Shown: in pieces, positions 54,779-63,491 of the stretch
Layout of the letters: every line of letters starts with the position of its first letter
How positions within the stretch are numbered: the stretch's first letter is position 1
Assembly: GCF_003261635.1 (NCBI RefSeq)
Contig: NZ_QFXK01000004.1
Coordinates: 161,180-225,179 of the forward strand
Length of the DNA: 64,000 nucleotides
Reading direction: 5' to 3'
From: Kribbella monticola
Lineage (GTDB): Bacteria > Actinomycetota > Actinomycetes > Propionibacteriales > Kribbellaceae
The notes under the pieces: generated by a model
Database searches by the model: none
What the model saw: only the letters and a program-made list of their open reading frames with translations
What the model was told of the DNA's origin: nothing
Made by a program: the position numbers and the translations under genes

Positions 54779-55969
54779 ATGGACGCGACTTTGCTGGATG
54801 CGGAGGCCGAAGCGGCCGTACTGCGCGTCTATCGGCAGGTGTTCGCCGTGCTCGCTCGCGAGGCCGGCGCGATGATCGTGGATCCCGAGCTGCTGGACGT
54901 CGACCAGGCGATCCTGGACGCGTTCGCCGAAGCCGGCAGCGACGGGCTGACCGTCGAGCAGGCGTCACTGGCCTGCCGGGGCTATCCCCACGACGTGATC
55001 GTGCGGCGCTTCGAGGTGCTCCGGCAGTACGGCGCGATCACCAAACTGGTCGACCGGCCGAACGAGCTGCGCCACCGCGCCGCCTTCGCGCCGTACGTGA
55101 TGCTGATGTTCCTCAAGCGGATGTCCGTGCAGGGTGGGCAGGCCGAGCTGCACCAACTGCTCACGCTCGAAGCGCACAGCGTGAGCGATCCGCGTGCGAC
55201 GGAGGACCAGGGGCAGGCGTCGATCGAGCGCCTGACAAAGGTGTTCCGCCTGTTGGGGAACGAGCTCGCCATCCTCGTCTCGACCAGCACGACCGCCCAG
55301 CTGCGGGAGAACGCACAGCTCGCCTGGGGCAACGAGCGGCTGATCGAGCAGGCCGAGAAGGTGCACCGGATAGTCCTCGAACGCTGGCCCACACTCCACC
55401 GCGCCTGCACGCAACTCCGGATGTCCCTCGCCGCGTACGCCGATGCGGTGCAGCTGGCCGCGGGCCGCCTCGTCGAACGAGCCGGTACTACGCGCGCGCT
55501 CGGGCTGCTCCCGATCGAGACCTGGCTGACCTTTACGCGGAGCAGTGAGACCGACGCGCTCGCCGGCGTACTGGACGGGTTGCTCTTCGACGCCGCCGCG
55601 CCGGACTTCTCCCCCGAGACGATGCTGGAGGCGGTCGAGTCAGGACGTCGTACCGGCAGCGCCCGGATGGCGCCACCTCGGCCGTCGGCGGAGACGGACG
55701 CACCGGAGTCGGCGGCCGCGACGGATCGGGAGGATCTCCGCGCGGAGGCCGAGCGGATCCTGGCCGGGCGATCGAGCGTTTCGATCATCGACGTGGTCGA
55801 CGATGCGGGCGACTGGATCACTGCGCGGCGGGTGCTGGCGGAGCTGACGGCGGCACATCTGCACGACGAACTGGATTACGAGCTGGTCTGGGCGGACGGG
55901 ATGCGGATCGATCCGACGGCCGGGACGCCGTGGGCGACTGAGGGCACGTTCCGGCGGGTGACGCGATGA
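54779..55969 (+). CDS. Kleisin-like protein of an SMC-type complex (candidate)
   Basis: 396 residues from ATG with a strong GGGAGGAG site. An N-terminal winged-helix-like part (about 40-90, GLTVEQASLACRGYPHDVIV) is followed by a long helical region (about 95-260) and a C-terminal winged-helix-like segment (about 320-395, SIIDVVDDAGDWITARRVLAEL). Helical middle between two winged helices is the layout of MksF/JetA-type kleisins, which bridge SMC heads. Its stop overlaps the next gene by 4 bases. The family link is by size, layout and linkage; I recognise no named family. Confidence 0.55.
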   Translation: MDATLLDAEAEAAVLRVYRQVFAVLAREAGAMIVDPELLDVDQAILDAFAEAGSDGLTVEQASLACRGYPHDVIVRRFEVLRQYGAITKLVDRPNELRHRAAFAPYVMLMFLKRMSVQGGQAELHQLLTLEAHSVSDPRATEDQGQASIERLTKVFRLLGNELAILVSTSTTAQLRENAQLAWGNERLIEQAEKVHRIVLERWPTLHRACTQLRMSLAAYADAVQLAAGRLVERAGTTRALGLLPIETWLTFTRSSETDALAGVLDGLLFDAAAPDFSPETMLEAVESGRRTGSARMAPPRPSAETDAPESAAATDREDLRAEAERILAGRSSVSIIDVVDDAGDWITARRVLAELTAAHLHDELDYELVWADGMRIDPTAGTPWATEGTFRRVTR

Positions 55970-56688
55970 CTGCCGACGCCGTTGTCGAAGGTGGGCGTAG
56001 CTACAACGCCTTGTGGTGGGCCAAGGTGCAGTCGGCCGGGCCGTTGCAGGTTTCGCCGGATACGCCTGCCGTTGCTGGGTTGACGCGAGCGGCCGAGCCG
56101 GACGGTTCGAGCGTCTGGATGTTGCCGACGCTTCCGCAGGGCGCGGGACACGCAGTACTGGAGGAACTCGGTACTCCGCCCGTCGCCGTCGAGCAACCGA
56201 ACGAGACAGCGCGGGTGCTGGCGATCTGCGTGACCTGCTGCTGGCCGGACCGCAGCGGTCCAGCTTGGCCAGGCGTCGTCGGCACGCTCACCCAGATCAA
56301 AGCCGTGTACGCCGGAATGCGCGGGCGGCCCGAGCAGTCGAGCGATCTCACCCTGATCATCGGCAGCCTCAGGCGTCTCCACGCCACACATTGGCTGCTG
56401 TGGAACGAGAAGGACGGCGAGGTTCGCCTCGGCCCGCGCGTCGTGAGCTGGGGACCTCCACAACTGGCTGGTCTCCGCGAGCTCTGCCGAGTCCTGCCCG
56501 ATCCACCACCAGCCGTCCTCAGCCCGGCCCGCAATCCCGAGCCTGACCCCGACCCCCTGCCGTCCGATGCCGACGCCATCGCCACTGCCACCGCCACGGA
56601 CCTTACCGATGCCACCGCCACCGCCACCGCCACCGCCACGGACCTTGCCGATGCGGAAGCCTCTGCCGTGGAGGTTGAGGATGTCTGA
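55966..56688 (+). CDS. Winged-helix/KITE-like partner of SMC locus, with low-complexity tail
   Basis: 240 residues. Residues 1-185 form an alpha/beta part with YNALWWAKVQSAGPLQVS at the start and a helical RPEQSSDLTLIIGSLRRLHATHWLLWNE segment. The last 55 residues are an Ala-Thr repeat tail with acidic ends, from a GCCACC microsatellite with two copies of a GACCTT(A/G)CCGATGC block. Overlaps both neighbours (4 and 8 bases). Suggested to be a kleisin-interacting subunit; not recognised. Confidence 0.5.
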   Translation: MTADAVVEGGRSYNALWWAKVQSAGPLQVSPDTPAVAGLTRAAEPDGSSVWMLPTLPQGAGHAVLEELGTPPVAVEQPNETARVLAICVTCCWPDRSGPAWPGVVGTLTQIKAVYAGMRGRPEQSSDLTLIIGSLRRLHATHWLLWNEKDGEVRLGPRVVSWGPPQLAGLRELCRVLPDPPPAVLSPARNPEPDPDPLPSDADAIATATATDLTDATATATATATDLADAEASAVEVEDV

Positions 56689-57334
56689 GCAGCATGCTCT
56701 CTTCGACTCTCTGCTGCAGGATCTGAGCGACCGTTCTCGGGACGAAGTGCTGGCCGCCTTCAGTGCTGTGCAGTACGCGGCCAACCCGGTGGCAGAGGTT
56801 CAGCTCGCCGGGTTGCGCGACGTGACACTTCGCCGCCAAGTCCAGAAGATGCTCAAGCTGATCGGCCGTACGCTCGTGCAGGTCGACGGCACCCACTGGA
56901 CCGCCGGCTACGCGGACGATGTTGCAGAAACCCTTACAGCGCAGGGCTGGCAGCCGCTGTCCGTCGTCGATCGCGCCGTACTCGTACTTGTCCTCGTGCA
57001 TTCGGTGGCAATCCCCCGCAGCGAAGGCATCCTCACGGGCGACAGCTGGAAGTCGGCCCGCCCGACGACAGTCGACGAACTCCGCACCACCAAGATCAGC
57101 AGCGAAGAGCGCCGACTTTCTCTCCAACGACTCCGCGCCGCCGGCCTGATCCAGCTCTCCGGCGACCACTCCGGCGGCCCCAGCTACATCCCCGGCCCCC
57201 AACTCCAACGCCTCACCCCAGCCGCCCGACGCCGCCTCCAGGACCAACTGATCCTCGCCGCCGCCCCCGCCAGCCCCATAGCCGAAGCCATCCGAGCCCG
57301 AGCCCCCCTCCCCACGAACAACTCCCCCACCTAA
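56681..57334 (+). CDS. Second winged-helix/KITE-like partner of SMC locus
   Basis: 217 residues from the ATG inside the previous gene's end (8-base overlap), with GAGGTTGAG upstream. Two winged-helix-like segments can be traced (about 15-80, and 95-170 with RSEGILTGDSWKSARPTTVDEL then SLQRLRAAGLIQLSG), the duplicated form of KITE proteins such as MksE and ScpB. The C-terminus is Pro-rich. Completes a compact three-gene unit. Confidence 0.52.
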   Translation: MSEQHALFDSLLQDLSDRSRDEVLAAFSAVQYAANPVAEVQLAGLRDVTLRRQVQKMLKLIGRTLVQVDGTHWTAGYADDVAETLTAQGWQPLSVVDRAVLVLVLVHSVAIPRSEGILTGDSWKSARPTTVDELRTTKISSEERRLSLQRLRAAGLIQLSGDHSGGPSYIPGPQLQRLTPAARRRLQDQLILAAAPASPIAEAIRARAPLPTNNSPT

Positions 57335-57882
57335 CCACCCCCTCCAAAACCGCGCCCCACGCGGTCACCCGGCTCACCCGGTCCCCGGGGGTCACGCGGT
57401 CACGCCGTCACGCGGCTCACCCGGCTCACCCGGCTCACCCCGTCACGCGGTTCCCGCGGGTCACCCGGCTCACCCGGCTCACCCGGCTCACCCGGCTCAC
57501 CCCGTCACGCGGTTCCCGCGGGTCACGCGGTCACCCGGCTCACGCGGCTCACCCCGTCACGCGGTTCCCGCGGGTCACCCGGCTCACCCGGCTCACCCGG
57601 TCCCCGGGGGTCACGCGGTCACCCGGCCCACCCGGTCCCCGCGGCTCACCCGGTCCCCGCGGCTCACCCGGTCACCCGGCCCACCCGGTCACCCGGCCCA
57701 CCTCGTCACCCGGCCCACCCGGCCCACCCGGTCACGCGGCCCACCCCGTCACGCGGGCACGCGGGTCAGATGCCGAGCGCAGTGCCCCGGGGCGGTGGGG
57801 CACTGCGCTGGAGTACGTAGTACTGCGGGGGCACGTGGTGGGGGCGTCCACGTGCACCGGAAGTGCTCAGGTTGCAGGTCGG
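57335..57882. other. Repeat-filled gap in the SMC locus
   Basis: 548 bases without a gene, nearly all occupied by the GC-rich repeat at 57353-57768. Reading frames across it are low-complexity and not credible. Confidence 0.7.
57353..57768. repeat. GC-rich minisatellite, 8-10-bp units
   Basis: More than 40 short units of the types CTCACCCGG, GTCACGCGG and GTCCCCGGG. A higher-order block ending CACGCGGTTCCCGCGGG recurs three times (TTCCCGCGGG at 57451, 57513 and 57565). Lies in the gap between the third SMC-locus gene and the convergent pectate lyase. Confidence 0.85.
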
Positions 57883-58872
57883 TCAGATCTTGCCGGTGCC
57901 GGCGTAGGCGGTGACGATCGACTTGATGTCGGCGGCTGCGTCGAGCGTGTAGCTGTACGGGATGGCTGCGACGCTGCCGGGGTTGCGCGAGACCGGCGTA
58001 CCGGATCCGGTCAGGTAGTTGCCGTCGAGCTTGAGATTGCCTGCGGGCGAGTCGCCGGTCTGAGCCACCGTCGGCTTGCTGACATTCTCGAAGTAGTTGC
58101 GCTGGACGAAGACGCCCGCGTTGACAGTGGAGGCGACCCCGTAGCCGCTGTTGCCGCGGTAGTAGTTGTTGTAGACGTGCACCGGGTTCGCGAACCGCAC
58201 CCGCGGGTGGCGCTGCGTGGATCCGTCGAAGAAGTTGTGGTGGTAGGTGACCCGCAACTTGCCGATGTCCTCGGCGCCGTTGTCGTCGGAGTGGCCGAGC
58301 AGGAACGACTTGTCGTGATTGAACACCCGGTTCCACGACACGGTGACGTAGTCCGACGCCCGCTTGATGTCGACCGCGCCGTCATACCCGTTGCTGAAGT
58401 TGTTGTGGTCGATCCAGACGTGGGTCGAGTACTGCACGTTGATCGCGTCGTCGGTCCAGTTCTTGAAGTTGATGTTGCGGATGATGACGTTGCTGACGCT
58501 GGCAATGTTGAAACCACCGGTGGTGATCGTCGCGCCGCTCCCGACGCCGATGATCGTCTTGTTGGCAGCGACCTTCGTCATCCCGCTCGGCAGCGCGATC
58601 GTGCCGGACACTTTGATGACGCGTGCGCCGTTGGCCTGGATGTTGCTGATCAGCGCGGACTGGGTGGTCACGGTGACGGGCGAGGCACTCCCGCCGCCGG
58701 TCGTCCCGCCGCCCTGAGTCGCCCAGCCCTGAAGCGCGAACGTGTACGCCGAAGCCTCCGGTACGAACGCGACGGAACTGCTGGCGAGCAACGCCGCGCC
58801 GGCGGCCAGGATGGCGGCGGCGCGGAGAATCCGCCGGCGCGGTGGAGCAGTCGTTGGGGCGGAACCGGTCAT
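57883..58872 (-). CDS. Secreted pectate lyase, PL1 family
   Basis: 329 residues from ATG with GGAGG upstream. Signal peptide with arginines ahead of the hydrophobic core, cleavage near Ala42 (EASA). The mature parallel beta-helix has VWIDH and the catalytic/calcium region QRHPRVRFANPVHVYNNYY of PL1 lyases. It cleaves polygalacturonate in plant material. It lies on the opposite strand between the two halves of the SMC-like locus and has its own LacI-type operator. Confidence 0.92.
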   Translation of the reverse strand: MTGSAPTTAPPRRRILRAAAILAAGAALLASSSVAFVPEASAYTFALQGWATQGGGTTGGGSASPVTVTTQSALISNIQANGARVIKVSGTIALPSGMTKVAANKTIIGVGSGATITTGGFNIASVSNVIIRNINFKNWTDDAINVQYSTHVWIDHNNFSNGYDGAVDIKRASDYVTVSWNRVFNHDKSFLLGHSDDNGAEDIGKLRVTYHHNFFDGSTQRHPRVRFANPVHVYNNYYRGNSGYGVASTVNAGVFVQRNYFENVSKPTVAQTGDSPAGNLKLDGNYLTGSGTPVSRNPGSVAAIPYSYTLDAAADIKSIVTAYAGTGKI

Positions 58873-58975
58873 GACGAACCTCCAGGAAAGTAGGAGTCCA
58901 CGGCCGTCGCAAACCCGCGTCCGGGCTCGGCATTCGTGGATGGGCGGGGCGCGGTCGGAGCAGTCCATCCGCGCT

Positions 58976-59027
58976 GGAGAGCGCTTTCCTGGGCGAGACC
59001 GTAGTCAGTTGCTCGACCCGTCGTCAA
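58976..59027 (-). promoter_or_regulatory. Pectate lyase promoter with LacI-type operator
   Basis: On the minus strand TTGACG (59027-59022), an 18-base spacer and TACGGT (59003-58998) form a promoter. GGAAAGCGCTCTCC (58989-58976), an almost perfect LacI-family palindrome, covers the expected start of transcription, so a LacI-type repressor probably controls the gene. The regulator is not in the window. Confidence 0.65.
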
Positions 59028-59170
59028 CACTGTGTGACGAATCGACTACATATTCGACAATCTTCGACGGTTCCACTGCATGCTGAACCGGTTCGCAGAC
59101 CGCTTGACGCCACGCAGTACGACAAGCTCCAACACCACGGAGAGCTGTCGATGCGGGGTTGGGTGGGAAT

Positions 59171-59184
59171 GGTCGATAAAGTCC
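59171..59184 (+). promoter_or_regulatory. Shared element GGTCGATAAAGTCC, copy 2
   Basis: Identical to 54688-54701 and followed by TCTGATCA; begins 89 bases before the start of the SMC-like gene. Points to common control of the two halves of the locus. Confidence 0.65.
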
Positions 59185-59259
59185 TTCTTCTGATCAGGGT
59201 GAAGGCGGGGGAACGACGCCTGCGCCGGGTAGGAACGCAGACCAGACGCAAGGAGCAGC

Positions 59260-62200
59260 ATGAGCAGTCCTGTTGAGGACGGACCGTTCGACATCCTCGG
59301 CTCGAAAGTGCTGCTCGGCGTACAGGTGGTCGACCTGTCCCGACTGTCGACCCACCCGATCCCGATGGTCGGGCAGGGCCTCGTCACGGTTGCCGGTCAG
59401 GGCCCCGTCGACTCGAACGGCGCCGGTAAGTCCTCCTGGATCGCGGCGCTGTCGCTGCTCCACGCCGACGACCAATGGCGGCTCACGAGCGGCGCTCCGG
59501 GCGCGGCCGAGCTGCTGTTCACCGCCGAAGCGGCCGGCCAGGAAGGCAATTGGTCGAACGTCGACCGCGGGTACATCATCGGCGTCTTCTCCGACCCGGA
59601 GCTGACCGAGCTGGTGGAGATCGAGGCGGCCGCGATCACCGTGTGGATCCGGATCAACCGCAAGGCGTCGTACCTCGATCTGCGCTGGAAGAACGGCCTG
59701 CACGTGCCGTTCGGCGCGACCGAGGCCGAGCGTGCGGCGGGCGCGGACGCCCTTTGGGCCGCTCTCCCCCACTCCAACGGCCGCACAGATTTCCACGCGA
59801 ACAAGCTCTCCACCGTCCTGTACGGCGGGCAGGTGCGCTGCGTTTCCTTCCTGTCGACCTCGGTCCGGTCATCTCCGACGGCCAACCTGCTGGCTGAGCC
59901 GCTGAACGAGCTCGGTCCTGCCCGGATCTTCAACGCGATCGCCACCCTGACCGGCCTCGACCACGAGCTCGAGCAGGAACAAGCACACCGGTCCGCCGAG
60001 CACACCCAGCGGGAGGCGACCAAGCAGGCGACGGCCGACCTGCAGCGCTGGGAGCAGGAGATGGCCACGGTCGAGGCGGGCATCCTGCAGCGTGCGGCGG
60101 CCCGTTCGGCGCTCGCCGACGCGCGCGAATCCTGGAAGGCGCGGTGCGCTCGCCACCTGGTCGACGGAGACGCCCGCAACGCCGAGATCCTGCACGAACT
60201 CGCCGAACTAGACCAGCGTGTGGCCGAGCAGGAGGCCCGGCGCGAGACGGTCGACACCGAGATCGATGCTTTCGGCAATGAAGAGACGCTGCTGCGTGAT
60301 GCCCAGCTGACCCGGCAGGAGCGGGACAAGCTCGACGCCCGCGACCGCGAGCTGGACCTCGCCCAGCGGTCCGTGCGCGAGCAACTCGAACGGCTCGGCC
60401 AGGAGCACCGCCGGTTGCTCGACGCCGGTAGGTCCGCGGACGGACGTGACCTGGATGCCGCCGCCGCTGAGCAGGAAGAGGCTCGGCAGGCTCTTGAAGA
60501 GCAGATCGGCCGGGATCACGCGGCTCGGACGTTCGTCGACCAGGCGACCGCCTTGTTGCGCGAGGCGGAGAGCGGCCAGACCGTGTCCGCGCCGCAGCAG
60601 CAGGTGCTGGAGAACGCCGGAATCGCGTGCGGCGCCCTGACCGACATCACCGAATTGGGTGAGAACGACCGTACCGAATGGGAGCCCCGGCTCGCGCCGT
60701 ACCGGGAGGCTGTCGTCGTCGACGCCGAGGACGCCACGCTGGCTGCCGCGGCGCTAGCGGACGCCGGCTATCCAGGCTTCCTGCTGGTGCTGGCGAACCG
60801 GCCCGGTACCGCCTTCAAGGGCGGACCGACGTCGGCTGACAAGCGATTCAAGCTCGACGCGTTCTTCGTGGCGCTGGCGTCGCGCGCCGCGAAGGAGGTC
60901 ATCGACGAGGCGGCTGGTGTGGTCGCCGTCGGACAGTTCGAGGAGCCGATCACCGGCCGAACCGCACGGATCGAGGCCGCTCGACGCCGGCTCGACGCCG
61001 CGGTCGAGGCTCGCTCCGCAGCAGCGGCCGCTCTGGAGCAAGCACGGTCCCGGGTAGAACAGGCCGAGCGCCGTACTGCGGCCGCCCGGGCGCTGGGAGC
61101 CGCTGCCGACGTACAGGAGCAGATTCTCGCGCTCCGCGAGGCGAACGACCGCCACGAGAACGACCGGGACGCGCTGGCCCCATCGCTCCAGGCGGCCAAG
61201 GAGGCTGCCGAGGCGGCTGCCGGTCAGCAATTGGTCCGGGACGAGCGCCTGAAGAACCTCGAGGCCACTCGCCGCGACCACGACCGGATCCTCGACGACC
61301 TCGCCGGGCGTCGGCTGGTACTGCTGGACGAGCAGACCTCGCTCGATCTGGTCGCCCGGACTACTGCTTGGGGAGCCTCGGCCGCCGAGGCGAACGAGTT
61401 CCTGCTGGCTCTGCCGTCGGATGCCCAGCGCCGAACGACGGCCGACTGGAACCACCAGACCTGCACCCAACTCGACGACGTCGTACGCCGGTGCTTCCCG
61501 AACGCCCGTTCGCGCGAGGAGATCCCTTCGGAGCTGTGGGAAATCCTGAACGGTCAGGATGGTTGGTCCAACGGCACTCTCGGTGCGCGCGTCGCCCTGG
61601 TGCCCGCGTTGCAGCGGACGCTGGCGAGCCATCTCGCGCAGCACGAGACGTTCGACAGCCTCCAGCAACAGCAGATCGCCAGCCAGCGCGCCGAGCGCAA
61701 CGCCGCCCTCGAACGCGCCCGCGAGGGTCTGGGTGAAGCCGAAAGTACCGCTCGCGCTCACCGCGCCTCCCTTGCCGACGGCATCAAGTCGCGGCTCCGG
61801 CTGGTGTCGGCGGAATTCGACCGCCTCGACCAGCAGTACGGCGGCTACGGGGCGAAGCTCGAGTATCCGGAGCCCGACCCGCCGGCCGAACCGGACAAGC
61901 CGTGGAAGTGGACCGTCACGCCCAAGTGGCGGCGATCCGAGGGCGGGCCGTTCTCGGCGTTCAACGTCAAGGGCAACACCGCGCAGATGGACGAGAAGGC
62001 CGTCAAGCTCGTCTGCGCCGCCGCCCTCGCGGGCGGAAGCGACCGGCCGCTGCTCCTCATCCTCGACGAACTGGGCCGCAACCTCGGCTCCCAGCACCGA
62101 CGCGAAGCGGTCGCACTCTTCGAGCAGATCGGCCGTGACCGCAACATCACGGTCATCGGCGCCCTGCAGGACGACATGGAACGGTACGCCCTGGCGTCGT

Positions 62201-62547
62201 CCCGCCTCTACGTGAAGCTCCGCCGCTCCTCGGACACGATGGCGTACAACCAGGCGCCGGTCGTGAAGGGCAACGAGGAGTACGCCGCCCGCGTGGAACT
62301 CCTGCGCACCTGGCTCGACTCCTACCGAGGCCCCACGCCGACTCTGGACCTGACCCCCGACCAACTCCCCACAGAGCCCGCTTCAAACCCCACCCCCGCA
62401 GCTGACACCACCTCCGCGTCGAGTGACAGCGACGCGCCGACATCCGCGTCCGCGGTAGGTGCTGCTGTTCAGCCTGCATCGAAGGGACCTCAGCCTCGGA
62501 GAACCCGCTCGAAGGCGACTCCCAAGGTTGAGGACGCGACTGATTGA
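59260..62547 (+). CDS. SMC-like ATPase with coiled coils and hinge
   Basis: 1095 residues from ATG with AAGGAG upstream. N-terminal head with P-loop DSNGAGKSS (51-59), where the first Gly of GxNGxGKS is Asp. Coiled coils at about 230-445 and 565-720 flank a hinge-like block (about 455-565). The C-terminal head has FNVKGNTAQMDEKAVKLVCAAAL in the signature region and Walker B LLLILDE (931-937), followed by LGRNLGSQHRREA. The last 100 residues are a disordered tail. The layout fits SMC/MukB/JetC ATPases, which load on DNA with kleisin and KITE subunits; the three-gene unit 2 kb upstream supplies candidates. Confidence 0.78.
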   Translation: MSSPVEDGPFDILGSKVLLGVQVVDLSRLSTHPIPMVGQGLVTVAGQGPVDSNGAGKSSWIAALSLLHADDQWRLTSGAPGAAELLFTAEAAGQEGNWSNVDRGYIIGVFSDPELTELVEIEAAAITVWIRINRKASYLDLRWKNGLHVPFGATEAERAAGADALWAALPHSNGRTDFHANKLSTVLYGGQVRCVSFLSTSVRSSPTANLLAEPLNELGPARIFNAIATLTGLDHELEQEQAHRSAEHTQREATKQATADLQRWEQEMATVEAGILQRAAARSALADARESWKARCARHLVDGDARNAEILHELAELDQRVAEQEARRETVDTEIDAFGNEETLLRDAQLTRQERDKLDARDRELDLAQRSVREQLERLGQEHRRLLDAGRSADGRDLDAAAAEQEEARQALEEQIGRDHAARTFVDQATALLREAESGQTVSAPQQQVLENAGIACGALTDITELGENDRTEWEPRLAPYREAVVVDAEDATLAAAALADAGYPGFLLVLANRPGTAFKGGPTSADKRFKLDAFFVALASRAAKEVIDEAAGVVAVGQFEEPITGRTARIEAARRRLDAAVEARSAAAAALEQARSRVEQAERRTAAARALGAAADVQEQILALREANDRHENDRDALAPSLQAAKEAAEAAAGQQLVRDERLKNLEATRRDHDRILDDLAGRRLVLLDEQTSLDLVARTTAWGASAAEANEFLLALPSDAQRRTTADWNHQTCTQLDDVVRRCFPNARSREEIPSELWEILNGQDGWSNGTLGARVALVPALQRTLASHLAQHETFDSLQQQQIASQRAERNAALERAREGLGEAESTARAHRASLADGIKSRLRLVSAEFDRLDQQYGGYGAKLEYPEPDPPAEPDKPWKWTVTPKWRRSEGGPFSAFNVKGNTAQMDEKAVKLVCAAALAGGSDRPLLLILDELGRNLGSQHRREAVALFEQIGRDRNITVIGALQDDMERYALASSRLYVKLRRSSDTMAYNQAPVVKGNEEYAARVELLRTWLDSYRGPTPTLDLTPDQLPTEPASNPTPAADTTSASSDSDAPTSASAVGAAVQPASKGPQPRRTRSKATPKVEDATD

Positions 62548-62810
62548 AGCGGGAGTGTTGGCGTCGCGCGGAGGTGCTGTGGGGTTCGTCGTACCGCGGT
62601 TACGGGGAGTTCGCAGATTGGGTGGGAGGCTGCGGAAAGGGGACCCCGTTGGTAAGGGTGGCCTGGCTATCGTTCACACTGGGGTGGTGACGTGTCAGCT
62701 GTTCCGCTCGGTTCGTTCACGCCGCGTAGGCGGAGCTCTGGCCAATCCTTCGCAGGTCGGCGTACCGTCTGCCGAACGGGTCCAGCCGACAACTGAGCGG
62801 AGGGCGTGAG

Positions 62811-63464
62811 ATGGCATCTTGGCTGCTACGCGCCCAATGGACGCACCGTGACGAAACCATCGAGCACCGGGCACTCCGCGTCGGGCGCACGCTGACCGCC
62901 GTCGCGGTCGCCTTCCCGGACGTGCACCTGTGGACCCAGGACGAGCGTTGGGGGTACCACGTCCTCGAGGCGGACGCCGCGACTCCGCTGCAGGAGATGG
63001 TCGAGGCAACCACGAAGGTCCTCTCCAACGGATCCAGTACGACGCGGCTGCACCTTCAGAGCACAGGCGAGTTGCCTTGGCTGTTCGACCTCTCCATGGG
63101 CGGAACGCTGACGACGGCATCCGACCAGCTCACGCTCCATTGGAGCGACGACGACGCACTGATTCAGTCAGAACGCTTCGCGCAGGTACTCCGGGCCGTG
63201 GTGACGATCTGGGAACCCGAGTGGGCCAGCATCGCCGACACCGAGCTCGCAGCAGCCGCCGGCGTCTTCCGTCGCGGCATTCCGATGATCGGCTGGCTCA
63301 CCTACGTCCGCGGTATGGTCGCCGGCGCCTACGGGATCGACATCGATCTCACTCCGTTCGAGCGAGGCACTCTCCTCCAGGCGCCCGTCGCACCAGCAGA
63401 TCTCACCCCCGTCCACATCTGCGCTGCCGCGGCTCTGGTCGGCATAGCCCCAGAAGCCCACTGA
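62811..63464 (+). CDS. Hypothetical protein, possibly immunity-like
   Basis: 217 residues from ATG preceded by GGAGGGCGTG. Cytoplasmic, with Trp-rich strands at the start (SWLLRAQWTHRDE, VHLWTQDERWGYHV) and WEPEWASI near residue 140. This is loosely like polymorphic-toxin immunity proteins of the Imm52 type, but I could not confirm it. 263 bases after the SMC-like gene; a link to it is not shown. Confidence 0.6.
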   Translation: MASWLLRAQWTHRDETIEHRALRVGRTLTAVAVAFPDVHLWTQDERWGYHVLEADAATPLQEMVEATTKVLSNGSSTTRLHLQSTGELPWLFDLSMGGTLTTASDQLTLHWSDDDALIQSERFAQVLRAVVTIWEPEWASIADTELAAAAGVFRRGIPMIGWLTYVRGMVAGAYGIDIDLTPFERGTLLQAPVAPADLTPVHICAAAALVGIAPEAH

Positions 63465-63491
63465 CGCCGCTCGGACGATGCTGAGGAAGTC

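Larger units (their letters stand above)
58873..59259. other. Divergent intergenic region between pectate lyase and SMC-like gene
   Basis: 387 bases without a gene. It carries the pectate lyase promoter/operator (58976-59027), TTCGAC-rich AT-richer DNA at 59040-59075, and the second copy of the shared SMC-locus element (59171-59184). Confidence 0.6.

Noticed and set aside
57353..57768. Coding potential across the GC-rich repeats
   Set aside because: Only low-complexity frames without start context; the periodicity is not a multiple of three throughout.
57883..58872. Pectate lyase as a functional part of the SMC-like system
   Set aside because: It is secreted, on the opposite strand and has its own LacI-type promoter; an insertion or chance neighbour is more likely.
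62548..62810. Extra gene after the SMC-like ATPase
   Set aside because: Frames here overlap the ATPase end or lack ribosome sites and recognisable composition.
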